This document shows, one piece after another, positions 1 to 8,771 of a stretch of 64,000 nucleotides of DNA. Under the pieces are notes generated by a model. The model was not told the DNA's origin. It searched no databases and saw only the letters and a program-made list of their open reading frames with translations. Source of the DNA: Bradyrhizobium sp. CCGUVB4N (GTDB lineage Bacteria; Pseudomonadota; Alphaproteobacteria; Rhizobiales; Xanthobacteraceae); assembly GCF_024199945.1 (NCBI RefSeq), contig NZ_JANADP010000001.1:4216001-4280000 (forward strand). The letters are read 5' to 3'. The position numbers were made by a program, and so were the translations under genes. How positions within the stretch are numbered: position 1 is the stretch's first letter; every line of letters starts with the position of its first letter.

Positions 1-953
1 GTTGAATGCAGCACCGCGTCATCGGGGACGATGGTCGCATCCTTCAGGGTCCGCACCAACAGGCGTGTCGACACCGATTGCCCCGGCCACAGCGTGTGTT
101 CCTTGTTGTCGAACACCGCCTTGAGCCGAATAGTCCCGCTGGTCGTATCAACCTGGTTGTTGATGACGGCGAGCTTGCCCTCGGCCAGCGTCTTCTTGCC
201 GTCGGTGGTGAACGCGATCACCTTGAGCTCGCCGGACTTCTGGCCCTCGCTGATATAAGGCAGCTGGTCTTCCGGTGCGGTGAAGATCACCGTGATCGGC
301 TCGACCTGGGCGATGGTGACGACGCCGGTCTGGCTCGAGGCGTTGACGATGTTGCCGAGGTCGACCTGGCGCAGGCCGGCGACGCCGGTGATCGGCGACT
401 TGACCTGGGTGTAGTCGAGCTGGGTCTGGGCGTTGGCGATCGCGGCTTCGTCGGCGGCGATCTGGGCGGTGAGCTGGGCAACGGTGGAGCGTTGCGTATC
501 GGTCTGTTGCCGCGTCGCGAATTCGCCGAGCTTGGTGTAGCGCTGCAGATCGAGATTGGCGTTGGCGAGATTGGCCTCGTCCTGCGATTTTTTGGCCTTG
601 GCCTGATCGAGGGCGGCCTGGAACGGGCGCGGATCGATCTCGACGAGGAGATCGCCTTGGTTGACCATTTGACCTTCGGTGAACGCGATCTTGTCGATCT
701 GGCCGTCCACCCGGGTCCGGACTTGTACGGTGTTGAAGCCTTGCACCGTGCCGAGGCCGGTCAGGTAGACCGGGAAGTCCGCCTTCTGGACCGGCGCAAC
801 GCTGACGGGGACGGCGGGCGCCCGCGGCGGGCCCTTCTGCGCGGTCTGGGCTTTCCCGGCCTCAGCCGCCGAGAAACGCTGCCAGCCGTAATAGCCGCCA
901 CCGGCCACAGCTGCGATGATGACAATCCACAGGATCGGCCGTGACTTTTTCAT
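1..953 (-). CDS. RND efflux periplasmic adaptor (HlyD/MdtA-like), 3' end outside window
   Basis: Membrane-fusion protein linking an inner-membrane RND pump to an outer-membrane channel for drug or metabolite export. The gene starts at an ATG at 951-953 and reads leftwards off the window, giving about 317 codons without a stop. The product opens with a short basic segment and one hydrophobic anchor (residues about 7-22). A lipoyl/barrel-sandwich half follows (VDGQIDKI, then EIDPRPFQAALDQA), then a helical hairpin rich in Ala/Gln, the second lipoyl half (SPITGVAGLRQVDLG) and the start of the beta-barrel. This order is typical of MdtA/AcrA adaptors. The pump gene is presumably beyond the left edge. 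A promoter with a 17-bp spacer lies about 70 bp upstream. Confidence 0.9.
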   Translation of the reverse strand, partial: MKKSRPILWIVIIAAVAGGGYYGWQRFSAAEAGKAQTAQKGPPRAPAVPVSVAPVQKADFPVYLTGLGTVQGFNTVQVRTRVDGQIDKIAFTEGQMVNQGDLLVEIDPRPFQAALDQAKAKKSQDEANLANANLDLQRYTKLGEFATRQQTDTQRSTVAQLTAQIAADEAAIANAQTQLDYTQVKSPITGVAGLRQVDLGNIVNASSQTGVVTIAQVEPITVIFTAPEDQLPYISEGQKSGELKVIAFTTDGKKTLAEGKLAVINNQVDTTSGTIRLKAVFDNKEHTLWPGQSVSTRLLVRTLKDATIVPDDAVLHS

Positions 954-1022
954 ATCTATTTGTATCGGCTTGTATGCCCAAAGGAACGACTTAAGCGCCA
1001 GCAACAAGTTCCCGGCGCTGTT

Positions 1023-1051
1023 GTATAATACACGCCAAGTTCCAGTGTAAA
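1023..1051 (-). promoter_or_regulatory. Sigma-70-type promoter for the RND adaptor gene
   Basis: On the minus strand TTTACA (1046-1051) and TTATAC (1023-1028) are separated by exactly 17 bp, a good match to TTGACA-N17-TATAAT. It lies about 70 bp upstream of the adaptor start codon. The 954-1350 gap between this gene and the next holds this promoter and an Irr-like box at 1264-1281, and no other gene that I can support. Confidence 0.5.
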
Positions 1052-1263
1052 CAGCACTATCGGCTGGGAATCCTAAACAATTGGAAAGCTTTGCACCCCG
1101 TAGGCAACCGGGTGGCGAAGCGGTGTGCAGTGCTGCATTTTCCCGATGCGAACCGACAAAGTGCAAAAGTTGGGCAGTGCTCGCGGACCGCGTGAGCGAC
1201 CAACCATGCGCGCGTGGCGTCGCACGCGGCTGGCCGCATCGTCGATGTTTCGGATTGATCGCA

Positions 1264-1281
1264 GTTAGGATGGTTCTAAAC
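1264..1281. promoter_or_regulatory. Irr/ICE-like box (TTAGGATGGTTCTAAA type)
   Basis: GTTAGGATGGTTCTAAAC is an imperfect inverted repeat. Its reverse complement starts GTTTAGAACC, the same half-site found upstream of both siderophore receptors (1684, 4340, 4363, 4397). TTTAGAA/TTCTAAA half-sites are characteristic of iron control elements bound by Irr in Rhizobiales (family knowledge). It lies 70 bp upstream of the small gene at 1351 and may also influence the divergent adaptor gene. Confidence 0.45.
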
Positions 1282-1350
1282 CGGCGGCATGCCGTTGCGG
1301 TTGTCAGGAAAATCAGTGTCGTTCATATCGGCCCGCCACAACGGGAGCAC

Positions 1351-1593
1351 ATGATGGACGAGCTGAACGGCAAGCTGATCGCGTGTCAGATCTTGATCAC
1401 GGGGTTGATCGCGCGCGTCGCCAACGAGCAGCGTGATCCCTTGCGCTTCCTCACCGACTTTCGCGACGAGATCAAAGCCGTCGTCAACGGCATCAACATC
1501 GCCGGCATGGACAACTCCGATCGTGTGCGCGCGACCGCGCAGCGCACCGTCGACGAATTGTTCTCGTTGATGAAGCCGCCGAGCAGCGACTGA
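1351..1593 (+). CDS. Small conserved-type hypothetical protein (80 aa)
   Basis: I do not recognise a family. The start is ATG 1351 or ATG 1354, just after a GGGAG ribosome-binding site at 1343-1347; 1354 gives the better spacing. The longer open frame extends far upstream but has no matching signal. The product is soluble, about 80 residues, mostly helical by composition. It starts MMDELNGKLIACQILITGLI and ends in LMKPPSSD, without signal peptide or membrane segment. An Irr-like box 70 bp upstream suggests iron-responsive expression, which is inference only. Confidence 0.55.
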   Translation: MMDELNGKLIACQILITGLIARVANEQRDPLRFLTDFRDEIKAVVNGINIAGMDNSDRVRATAQRTVDELFSLMKPPSSD

Positions 1594-1683
1594 CGGCTGC
1601 GCAAAATGATGCGCGAAGACAAGCGCCGTCGTTTCTGATTGCTTCAATATGTCGCGCGACATTTCATCGTTTCCGATTCGAAA

Positions 1684-1702
1684 TTTTAGAATCGATTTGA
1701 AC
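1684..1702. promoter_or_regulatory. Irr/ICE-like box upstream of the first siderophore receptor
   Basis: TTTTAGAATCGATTTGAAC shares the TTTAGAATCG core with the box at 4397-4415 upstream of the paralogous receptor. It lies about 125 bp upstream of the chosen receptor start, a plausible position for control of its promoter by Irr or another iron regulator. Sequence similarity is seen; the binding protein is inferred. Confidence 0.45.
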
Positions 1703-1826
1703 TAGAGCGATTCAAGTGGTCGCGCGCGTCTCCTCGCATTGACCTGATTTTTCGTGATCGATAGCACCGCCTCATCGTTCGTCGCGCATGTCGCGGATCG
1801 ACGAATATAAATTGGGGTGCGTTGGA

Positions 1827-4235
1827 ATGGGGCTGGCGGTGGCTCCGCGATCGTTGCGTGCGATCGCGGCAAGGAATTCGTTTGAACTCGATGGCAATTC
1901 CGGCAAGGCGGTGTCCGCCGTCGCCGGCCTGATTGCAGTGGCGTCGGTCTCGGGCGGCGCACAGGCGCAGCAGTCGAGCCTGCCGCCGGTGAATGTCGAT
2001 GCGCCGGTCGAGCGTTCGCGCCCGGCAGCCTCCAAGCCGACGCCGGAGCAGGTCCGTGCGCGCAACGCGCTTCGCCGCGCTGCGCAGCGCCAGCAGGCGC
2101 AGCAGCAGGCCGCCGCCGCGGCACCGGCCCCGGCCGGTGCAGTGGATCGCAATCCCTATGCCGATCCGGCTGCGCCCTACAAGGTCGACCACGTCCAGGC
2201 CTCCGGCAAGTTTCCCGAGCCGATGCTGAACACGCCGAAGACGATCACGGTGCTGAGCAAGGAAGTGCTCGAGGACAAGAATGCGACGACGCTGAAGGAA
2301 ATCGGGCGCTCGACCGCCGGCGTGACGCTGGGGTCGGGCGAGGGCGGCAACGCCTTCGGCGACCGCTTCTTCATCCGCGGCTTCGACGCGCGCAACGACG
2401 TCTTCATTGACGGCATCCGCGATCCCGCCGTGTCGATCCGCGAGAACTTCTTCACCGAGCAGATCGAGATCCTGCGCGGACCGGCATCGTCCTATGCCGG
2501 CCGCGGCACCGCCGGCGGCGCCATCAACATCGTCACCAAGCAGGCCGGCGACGTCAATTTCAAGCGGATGGATACCGAGTTCGGCACCGACCGGACGAAG
2601 CGGGTCACGCTCGACGTCAACCAGGTCGTCGATCCGACCTTCTCGGTGCGCACCGGCGGCCTGTTCCAGGACGCCAATGTTGCCGGCCGCAACTACGTGA
2701 CCGACGATCGCTGGGGCACGTTCCTGTCGACCAAGTATACCCCGACCAACGACATCAAGATCACGACGAACTACGTCCACACCGATCTCAGCGGTCTGCC
2801 CGATTTCGGCGTGCCTTATTACAAGCAGGGCAACGTGCCGGTGACGTCGGCCGGCATTCCGCGCGGGACCTGGTACGGCTTCCTCAACCGCGACTTCCAG
2901 ACCGCGCGGCAGGATTTCGGCACCGCGACCGCAGAGTACAAGGTCAACGAAGCCATCACGCTGACCAGCAAGGTGCGCGGCGAGCATTCGCTGCTGAACT
3001 ATATCGGCACGCTGCCGCAGAACCCGGTGACGACCAACATCAATCCGCTGCTCTGGACCACGACGGCGAGCGCGCAGAGCCGCTACCAGACCGTGGACGT
3101 GTGGGCCAACCAGAACGAGGCCACGTTCAAGCTCGACACCGGCGGGGTCAAGCACACCGCGGTGTTCGGCGTCGAATACACCAACGAGAACATCTCGATC
3201 GATCGTTACTCGGGTCTTGCATCGGAGCTGGCGGGCTCCGGCTTCACGAGCAACGGGGCTCTCTCGGGGATCAATCTCTACAACCCTCAGTCCACTTACG
3301 TCGGTGGCTTCGGCACACCGACGCTGACGGGCAATCCGACGCGCTACGGTGTCAACACCAGCAGCGTCTACGTCATGGACACCGCGAACTGGCAGGACAC
3401 CGTCATCGTCAATGGCGGCATCCGCTACGACGGCTACAACATGAGCTCGTCGACCAATGCGGCCTATCTGAAAATGAACTCCGATCTGGTCAACTATAAC
3501 GTCGGCCTGGTCTATAAGCCGATGTCGATCGGCAGCATCTATGCGGCCTACGCGACCTCGGCCAATCCGTTCGGCTCGGAGCTCGACGCGACCGGCACCG
3601 ATTACGGTGGCGTTCCCGCCAACACGACCGTTCTGCTCGGGCCCGAGCGCAACAAGGCGGCGGAGGTCGGCACCAAGTGGGAGCTCGCCGATCGTCACCT
3701 GCTGGTCTCTGCGGCGCTGTTCCAGACCACGAAGGACAATGCGCGCGAGACCAACGCTGCGGGCCTCCTCACCTCGGGCGCGGCCTACAAGATCCAGGGC
3801 ATCGACATCGAGGCCGAGGGCAAGATCACCGATCGCTGGAGCATCTTCGGCGGCCTGGTGCTGATGCAGTCCAAGGTCACGCAGAGCAACATCGCCTCCA
3901 ACCTGGGCCTGCAGCTCGCCAACGTCGCCCACCAGTCGTTCAGCATGCTGACCAAGTACAAGTTCGACGGCGATTGGGAAGTCGGCGGGCAGGCGGTGTA
4001 TCGCTCCAAGGTCTATGGCGGCACGTTCGCGGCCAACACCGGCAACGAGCTGCCGAGCTACTGGCGCTTCGATGCGTTCGTCGAGAAGAAGATCGACAAG
4101 AACTGGACCATGAAGTTCTACGCCCAGAACCTCACCAACAAGCTCTACTACGACACACTCTATCGCAGCGCCGTGCCGTTCGTCGCGGTCGCGCCGGGGC
4201 GGGCGTTCTACATCGTCACGACGGCCAAGTTCTGA
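1827..4235 (+). CDS. TonB-dependent siderophore receptor (Fiu-like), paralog 1
   Basis: Outer-membrane gated channel of about 802 aa importing ferric siderophore with energy from TonB-ExbB-ExbD. The start ATG 1827 is chosen because the N-terminus then aligns with the paralog at 4541 (both begin MG..., then PRSLR) and GGGG precedes it; ATG 1788 would add 13 residues. A signal-like segment ends in SGGAQAQQ. A Pro/Arg/Gln-rich stretch follows, then the plug domain (FPEPMLNTPKTITVLS to RGTAGGAINIVTKQ) with the FFIRGFDARNDVFIDG plug motif, then a 22-strand-type barrel closing with an aromatic residue (TTAKF). The neighbouring PiuC-type hydroxylase is characteristic of the Fiu/PiuA catecholate receptor group. 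The substrate is inferred. Confidence 0.93.
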   Translation: MGLAVAPRSLRAIAARNSFELDGNSGKAVSAVAGLIAVASVSGGAQAQQSSLPPVNVDAPVERSRPAASKPTPEQVRARNALRRAAQRQQAQQQAAAAAPAPAGAVDRNPYADPAAPYKVDHVQASGKFPEPMLNTPKTITVLSKEVLEDKNATTLKEIGRSTAGVTLGSGEGGNAFGDRFFIRGFDARNDVFIDGIRDPAVSIRENFFTEQIEILRGPASSYAGRGTAGGAINIVTKQAGDVNFKRMDTEFGTDRTKRVTLDVNQVVDPTFSVRTGGLFQDANVAGRNYVTDDRWGTFLSTKYTPTNDIKITTNYVHTDLSGLPDFGVPYYKQGNVPVTSAGIPRGTWYGFLNRDFQTARQDFGTATAEYKVNEAITLTSKVRGEHSLLNYIGTLPQNPVTTNINPLLWTTTASAQSRYQTVDVWANQNEATFKLDTGGVKHTAVFGVEYTNENISIDRYSGLASELAGSGFTSNGALSGINLYNPQSTYVGGFGTPTLTGNPTRYGVNTSSVYVMDTANWQDTVIVNGGIRYDGYNMSSSTNAAYLKMNSDLVNYNVGLVYKPMSIGSIYAAYATSANPFGSELDATGTDYGGVPANTTVLLGPERNKAAEVGTKWELADRHLLVSAALFQTTKDNARETNAAGLLTSGAAYKIQGIDIEAEGKITDRWSIFGGLVLMQSKVTQSNIASNLGLQLANVAHQSFSMLTKYKFDGDWEVGGQAVYRSKVYGGTFAANTGNELPSYWRFDAFVEKKIDKNWTMKFYAQNLTNKLYYDTLYRSAVPFVAVAPGRAFYIVTTAKF

Positions 4236-4264
4236 TGACGTTCTGATTGCGCCGTTCCAAAAAC

Positions 4265-4290
4265 GGGATGCCTGCCACGGCAGGCGTCCC
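4265..4290 (+). terminator. Strong hairpin after the first receptor gene
   Basis: GGGATGCCTGCC (4265-4276) pairs with GGCAGGCGTCCC (4279-4290), a 12-bp stem with one G-T pair, 30 bp after the receptor stop codon. No T-run follows, so this may be a weak or Rho-assisted terminator, or a 3' mRNA stabiliser. It separates the two receptor genes transcriptionally. Confidence 0.5.
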
Positions 4291-4339
4291 TGCGCTCCTG
4301 CAATCGACCACGATGCGCGCCATCCGCAACTTGGTACCA

Positions 4340-4415
4340 GTTTAGAACGCTTACAAACTTCAGTTTAGAACGGTTCAAACTGAAATGCGTGAGCAAGTTT
4401 AGAATCGCTATGAAG
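4340..4415. promoter_or_regulatory. Three Irr/ICE-like boxes in tandem upstream of the second receptor
   Basis: Three related sites occur within 76 bp: GTTTAGAACGCTTACAAAC (4340-4358), GTTTAGAACGGTTCAAAC (4363-4380) and GTTTAGAATCGCTATGAAG (4397-4415). All begin with GTTTAGAA and have a partly inverted right arm. The array sits 125-200 bp before the receptor start codon. This fits cooperative or multi-site control by Irr, the Rhizobiales iron regulator (family knowledge); no binding data are available here. Confidence 0.55.
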
Positions 4416-4540
4416 TGGCTGGTTTGTTGCCCAGTGTTGCCGTGATCGCGTTGACCCCCCTGAACACGCTCGGTAGCACCAATGCGTCGCGTTGTCGCAA
4501 CGCGACTATTGGAAGCAGAAGAAGCACAGTGGGGCGTGTG

Positions 4541-7057
4541 ATGGGCGTTACAAGAACACCGCGGTCGTTGCGTTCGGTCGCGGTTCGGAAATCATTGGGC
4601 AGCAATCTCGATGGCGCGACCGGCAAGACCGTGTCTGCCGTCGCGAGCCTGATCGCGGCCGCGTCCGTCTCGGGCGGCGCGCAGGCGCAACAATCGACGC
4701 TGCCCCCCGTCAACGTCGATGCCCCGAAGGAACGTCCGCGCTCCACCGCTGCAAAGCCGACACCCGATCAGGTTCGCGCCCGCAATGCGCTGCGCCGTGC
4801 CGCGCAGCGCCAGCAGGCAGCAACGGCCCCGGTCGTTGATGCGGCCGGGCCGGCGCCCGATCGCAATCCCTATGCGGATCCGGCTGCGCCGTACAAAGTC
4901 GATCACGTTCAGGCCGGCGGCAAGTTTCCCGAGAAGCTGGTCGATACGCCGAAGTCGATCACGGTGCTCAGCAAGGAAGTGCTCGAGGACAAGAACGCCA
5001 CGACGCTGAAGCAGGCGATTTTGAGCACCGCCGGCGTGACCCTGGGCACAGGCGAGGGCGGCAACGCTTTCGGCGACCGCTTCTTCATCCGCGGCTTCGA
5101 TGCTCGCAACGACGTCTTCATCGACGGCGTGCGTGATTCCGGCGTCAGCGTGCGTGAAAACTTCTTCACCGAGCAGGTCGAGATCCTGCGCGGCCCGGGC
5201 TCGACTTTCGCGGGTCGCGGTACCGCTGGTGGTGCGATCAACATCGTCACCAAGCAGGCGACGGCGGAGAAGAGCTTCTACAACATGGATACCACGTTTG
5301 GCACCGACAAGACCAAGCGCGTGGTGCTCGACGTCAACCAGGTGATCGATCCGAGCTGGTCTGTGCGTGCGGGCGGCATGTTTCAGGACGCGGGCGTTGC
5401 CGGGCGCGATTACGTCAAGGACAATCGCGACGGCGCGTTTGTTGCCACGACCTGGAAGCCGATCGATGCGGTCAAAATCCAGGCGAACTACATTCACACC
5501 GAACTGACCGGCCTGCCGGACTTCGGCGTGCCGTACTACCGGCCGAGCACGGCGAGCACAGCCGGCGGCCCGTTCCCCGACTTCGGATCGAACAGAAACG
5601 CCTGGTATGGCTTCGTCAATCGCGATTTCTTCCGAACCGGTCAGGACATCGGCACTCTCAATGCCGAAGTGCAGATCACGCCAGACCTGTTGCTCACCAA
5701 CAAGTTTCGGGATTCTTATTCCACCCAGAACTACATTGGCACGCTTCCGGAAGGCCCGGTTCTGGCTACCCCGTTGTCGGCCTCGACGCTCAGCGCCAAT
5801 CCGCAGAGCCGTTTCCAGACCACGAACGTGATCGCCAACCAGACCGAGGCGACTTACAAGTTTAGTGACGGTGCTGGATTCAAGCACACGGCTCTGGCCG
5901 GTTTCGAATACGACAACGAGAGATTATCCATCGACAAATATACCGGTCTCAGCTCCGAAGCTCTACCCGGAGGTTTCAGCGGGTCGGGATCGTTGTCCGG
6001 CGTGAGCGTCTTCAATCCGCAGTTCACGAATCTTCCGTTCGGAATTCCCGGGGGCCTGTCGGGTCTGCCCACCAAGGTCACCATCGACACCAAGAGTGTC
6101 TACGTGATGGACAGCGCGAACTACAACGACCAGCTGATCCTGAACGGCGGCTTTCGCTATGATGATTACAACATCAAGGCGACCGGATATGGCACCGTTG
6201 GAGGTGTGGCAAACGTCTTTGGCCAGCAGCAGCAAGAATACTTGATGCCGAATTTCAACCTCGGCCTCACGTTGAAGCCGCTGCCGAACGGGAGCGTCTA
6301 CGTCGCTTATGCCACCTCGTCGAACCCCGTCGGTGCCGAATTCGACGGCACCAGCGTTCAGTATGGTGGCTTGGCTCCATCCCTGAACGGCAATCCCAAC
6401 CAGATATTCGGGCCCGAAAAGAACAAGGCGATCGAACTCGGCACAAAATGGGAGCTGTTCAACCGGCATCTGCTACTGACCGCTGCGCTGTTCCAGACGG
6501 AGAAGGACAACGCGCGTGAATCCCGCAACATAGCTGGGGCCGGGGGGAGCATCGTGTCCCTCATTACCGCGGGCGCGGCCTATCGCATTCGCGGCATCGA
6601 CCTCGGCGTCGGCGGCAAGATCACCGACAAATGGAGCGTCTTCGGCGGCTTGGTGTTGATGCAATCGGAGGTCACCAAGTCGCTGATCCCGCCGGCGAAC
6701 ACGACCCTGTACACCACGAACGTCGGCCTGCCGCTCTCGAATGTCGCGCACCAGTCGTTCAGCATGCTTTCGAAGTACCAGATCAACGACGTGTGGGAGC
6801 TCGGCGGCCAGGCGGTGTACCGTTCGAAGATCTACGGCGGCACGTTCCTCGCGGCCAACCAGGGCACCTCGATCCCCAGCTACTGGCGCTTCGACATGTT
6901 CGCGGAAGCGAAGATCAACAAGAACTGGCAGGTCAAGCTGTTCGTCAACAACATCTTCGACAAGCGTTACTACGACGCGCTGTACCAGAGCGCCGCGCCC
7001 TTCGTGCTGGAAGCACCGGGACGGGCCGCCTATCTGGTCCTTTCGGCGCGCTACTGA
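4541..7057 (+). CDS. TonB-dependent siderophore receptor (Fiu-like), paralog 2
   Basis: Second outer-membrane ferric-siderophore receptor of about 838 aa, clearly a tandem duplicate of the gene at 1827. The signal region (SGGAQAQQ), the Arg-rich linker (VRARNALRRAAQRQQ), the plug and the FFIRGFDARNDVFIDG motif are nearly the same. The extracellular loops differ more and carry insertions, which suggests a different ligand. ATG 4541 is chosen for its GTGGGG ribosome-binding site at 4529-4534; the open frame upstream is unsupported. The barrel ends LVLSARY with a terminal aromatic. Three Irr-like boxes precede it. The PiuC gene follows after 20 bp, so receptor, piuC, exbB, exbD and tonB probably form one transcript. 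Confidence 0.93.
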   Translation: MGVTRTPRSLRSVAVRKSLGSNLDGATGKTVSAVASLIAAASVSGGAQAQQSTLPPVNVDAPKERPRSTAAKPTPDQVRARNALRRAAQRQQAATAPVVDAAGPAPDRNPYADPAAPYKVDHVQAGGKFPEKLVDTPKSITVLSKEVLEDKNATTLKQAILSTAGVTLGTGEGGNAFGDRFFIRGFDARNDVFIDGVRDSGVSVRENFFTEQVEILRGPGSTFAGRGTAGGAINIVTKQATAEKSFYNMDTTFGTDKTKRVVLDVNQVIDPSWSVRAGGMFQDAGVAGRDYVKDNRDGAFVATTWKPIDAVKIQANYIHTELTGLPDFGVPYYRPSTASTAGGPFPDFGSNRNAWYGFVNRDFFRTGQDIGTLNAEVQITPDLLLTNKFRDSYSTQNYIGTLPEGPVLATPLSASTLSANPQSRFQTTNVIANQTEATYKFSDGAGFKHTALAGFEYDNERLSIDKYTGLSSEALPGGFSGSGSLSGVSVFNPQFTNLPFGIPGGLSGLPTKVTIDTKSVYVMDSANYNDQLILNGGFRYDDYNIKATGYGTVGGVANVFGQQQQEYLMPNFNLGLTLKPLPNGSVYVAYATSSNPVGAEFDGTSVQYGGLAPSLNGNPNQIFGPEKNKAIELGTKWELFNRHLLLTAALFQTEKDNARESRNIAGAGGSIVSLITAGAAYRIRGIDLGVGGKITDKWSVFGGLVLMQSEVTKSLIPPANTTLYTTNVGLPLSNVAHQSFSMLSKYQINDVWELGGQAVYRSKIYGGTFLAANQGTSIPSYWRFDMFAEAKINKNWQVKLFVNNIFDKRYYDALYQSAAPFVLEAPGRAAYLVLSARY

Positions 7058-7077
7058 TGGAGAAATAACGAGGTGCC

Positions 7078-7767
7078 ATGCTGACATGCATAGACGGCGT
7101 CCTGAGCAAGGAAGATGTGGCGGATTTCCGCCGCATCATGGACGCCAGTGAATGGGAAGACGGCCGTTCCACCGCGGGCGCGCAGTCAGCAATGGTCAAG
7201 CGCAACGAGCAGTTGCCGCCGGATAGCGAGGTCGCGCGCAAGCTCGGCCATCGCATCATCTCGGCGTTGACGGCGAACCCGCGATTTCTGGCAGCCGCGA
7301 TCCCGCTCCAGATCTTCCCGCCGCTGTTCAACCGCTATGCGGCGGACAGCGGCCACCATTTCGGCCTGCATGTCGACAACGCGATCCGCGGCGACCGGCT
7401 GACCGGCCTTCGCATCCGCACGGATCTGTCGGTCACGCTGTTCCTCAGCGAGCCTGAGGATTACGACGGTGGCGAACTTGTGATCGAGGACACCTACGGC
7501 TCGCACGAAGTCAAGTTGCCAGCCGGGGACTGCGTGCTCTATCCCTCGACCAGCCTGCATCTGGTCACGCCGGTGACCAGGGGAGCGCGGGTTGCGTCTT
7601 TCTTCTGGCTCCAGAGCATGATACGGGACGATCAAGCTCGCAGCATGATCTTTGATCTCGACACCGCCATTCAGGCGCTGGTGGCACGGCTCGGGCGTGA
7701 CGATCCCGAAACGGTCAAATTGACGGGTATCTATCACAACCTCATTCGCTACTGGGCCGAAGTATGA
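7078..7767 (+). CDS. piuC: Fe(II)/2-oxoglutarate-dependent PKHD-type hydroxylase PiuC
   Basis: Cytosolic non-haem iron dioxygenase of 229 aa, the usual length for the PiuC/YbiX family that accompanies Fiu/PiuA-type receptors. Iron-ligand candidates are visible as His98-x-Asp100 (LHVDN) and His161 (STSLHLV). Arg171 (RGARVASFFW) is the probable 2-oxoglutarate-binding arginine. ATG 7078 follows a GAGG-type ribosome-binding site. The stop overlaps the exbB start (ATGA at 7764-7767), indicating translational coupling. The biochemical role of this family in iron uptake is poorly settled; processing of an imported siderophore is a common suggestion. Confidence 0.92.
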   Translation: MLTCIDGVLSKEDVADFRRIMDASEWEDGRSTAGAQSAMVKRNEQLPPDSEVARKLGHRIISALTANPRFLAAAIPLQIFPPLFNRYAADSGHHFGLHVDNAIRGDRLTGLRIRTDLSVTLFLSEPEDYDGGELVIEDTYGSHEVKLPAGDCVLYPSTSLHLVTPVTRGARVASFFWLQSMIRDDQARSMIFDLDTAIQALVARLGRDDPETVKLTGIYHNLIRYWAEV

Positions 7768-8768
7768 AGATCACATCTTTCCAAGCAAGCCTCGCTGCAG
7801 CCGTGCTGCTGACGGCCACCTGGCTCGCAGCTCCTGTTTCTGCCCAGACACAAACCCAGCCGGCCGCGCCGGCACGGCCCGTTGCGGCGCCGGCACCCGT
7901 GGCGGCCCAGCCGGCTCCGGCTGCTCCCGCAGTTGCGGCACAGCCGAATGTTGCGGCGCCCGCGCCGTCGACGGCCGCCCCCGTGGTGGCTGCGCCCGCG
8001 GCCGCCGCGCCCAGCGCGACCGAGGCTAGCGTCGCCCCGGCATCCGAGGCGGCGCCGAAGGCCGGCATCGCGCCGGCCATGAAGGAATTGTCGCCCTGGG
8101 TGATGTTCATGTCGGCGGACATCATCGTGAAGGCGGTGATGATCGGGCTTGCCTTCGCCTCGCTCGTGACCTGGACCGTCTTCATCGCGAAGTCGATCGA
8201 ACTGTCGGTCGCGTCCGCCAAGCTCCGGTCGGCCTTGAAGAAGATCGCCGAGGTTCGCTCGCTTGCGGAAGCCCAGATGGCGCTCGGCACCAAGCAGGGC
8301 ATCCTGCCGTCCTTCCTGGCGGCAGCGCTGCGCGAGGCGCGGATGTCGGCGGGCCTCTCCAGCGACACCGGCATCAAGGAGCGCGCGGCCTCGAGCTTCG
8401 CCGAGATCGTGCGCGCCGAACAGCGCCGTATTCGCATCGGCATGGGCTTCCTCGCCACCATCGGCTCGACGTCGCCCTTCGTCGGCCTGTTCGGTACCGT
8501 CTGGGGCATCATGAACAGCTTCATCGGCATCTCGAAGTCGCAGACGACGAACCTCGCTGTCGTCGCTCCCGGTATCGCCGAGGCACTGCTCGCGACCGCC
8601 ATCGGCCTTGTCGCGGCGATCCCGGCCGTCATCATCTACAATCACTTCTCGCGCGTGACGAAGGGCTATCTCGAGCTCGTCAGCCGCGCCTCGGGAGCGG
8701 CGGCGCGGCTGTTGTCGCGCGATCTCGATCGTAGCCACGGCAGCGCACATTCGCGCGCGGCGGAGTAG
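7764..8768 (+). CDS. exbB: TonB-system energiser ExbB with Ala/Pro-rich N-terminal extension
   Basis: Inner-membrane proton-channel subunit that powers TonB (MotA/TolQ/ExbB family), 334 aa. A cleavable-looking signal (residues 1-25) is followed by a periplasmic Ala/Pro-rich segment to about residue 95, a known feature of alphaproteobacterial ExbB. Three membrane helices follow: IIVKAVMIGLAFASLVTWTV, then the channel-forming GFLATIGSTSPFVGLFGTVW and AEALLATAIGLVAAIPAVII. Start ATG 7764 overlaps the piuC stop. It is followed after 3 bp by exbD. It should serve both receptors upstream. Confidence 0.95.
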   Translation: MKITSFQASLAAAVLLTATWLAAPVSAQTQTQPAAPARPVAAPAPVAAQPAPAAPAVAAQPNVAAPAPSTAAPVVAAPAAAAPSATEASVAPASEAAPKAGIAPAMKELSPWVMFMSADIIVKAVMIGLAFASLVTWTVFIAKSIELSVASAKLRSALKKIAEVRSLAEAQMALGTKQGILPSFLAAALREARMSAGLSSDTGIKERAASSFAEIVRAEQRRIRIGMGFLATIGSTSPFVGLFGTVWGIMNSFIGISKSQTTNLAVVAPGIAEALLATAIGLVAAIPAVIIYNHFSRVTKGYLELVSRASGAAARLLSRDLDRSHGSAHSRAAE

Positions 8769-8771
8769 GCC

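Noticed and set aside
1686..3932. Long minus-strand frame of 748 codons opposite the first receptor gene
   Set aside because: Antisense shadow of a high-GC gene. Its protein is Arg/Asp/Val-rich with no recognisable domain, while the plus strand encodes a complete TonB-dependent receptor.
7882..8082. Arg/Pro-rich short frames within exbB
   Set aside because: Alternative-frame reading of the Ala/Pro-rich exbB N-terminus; no ribosome-binding site or conservation argument.
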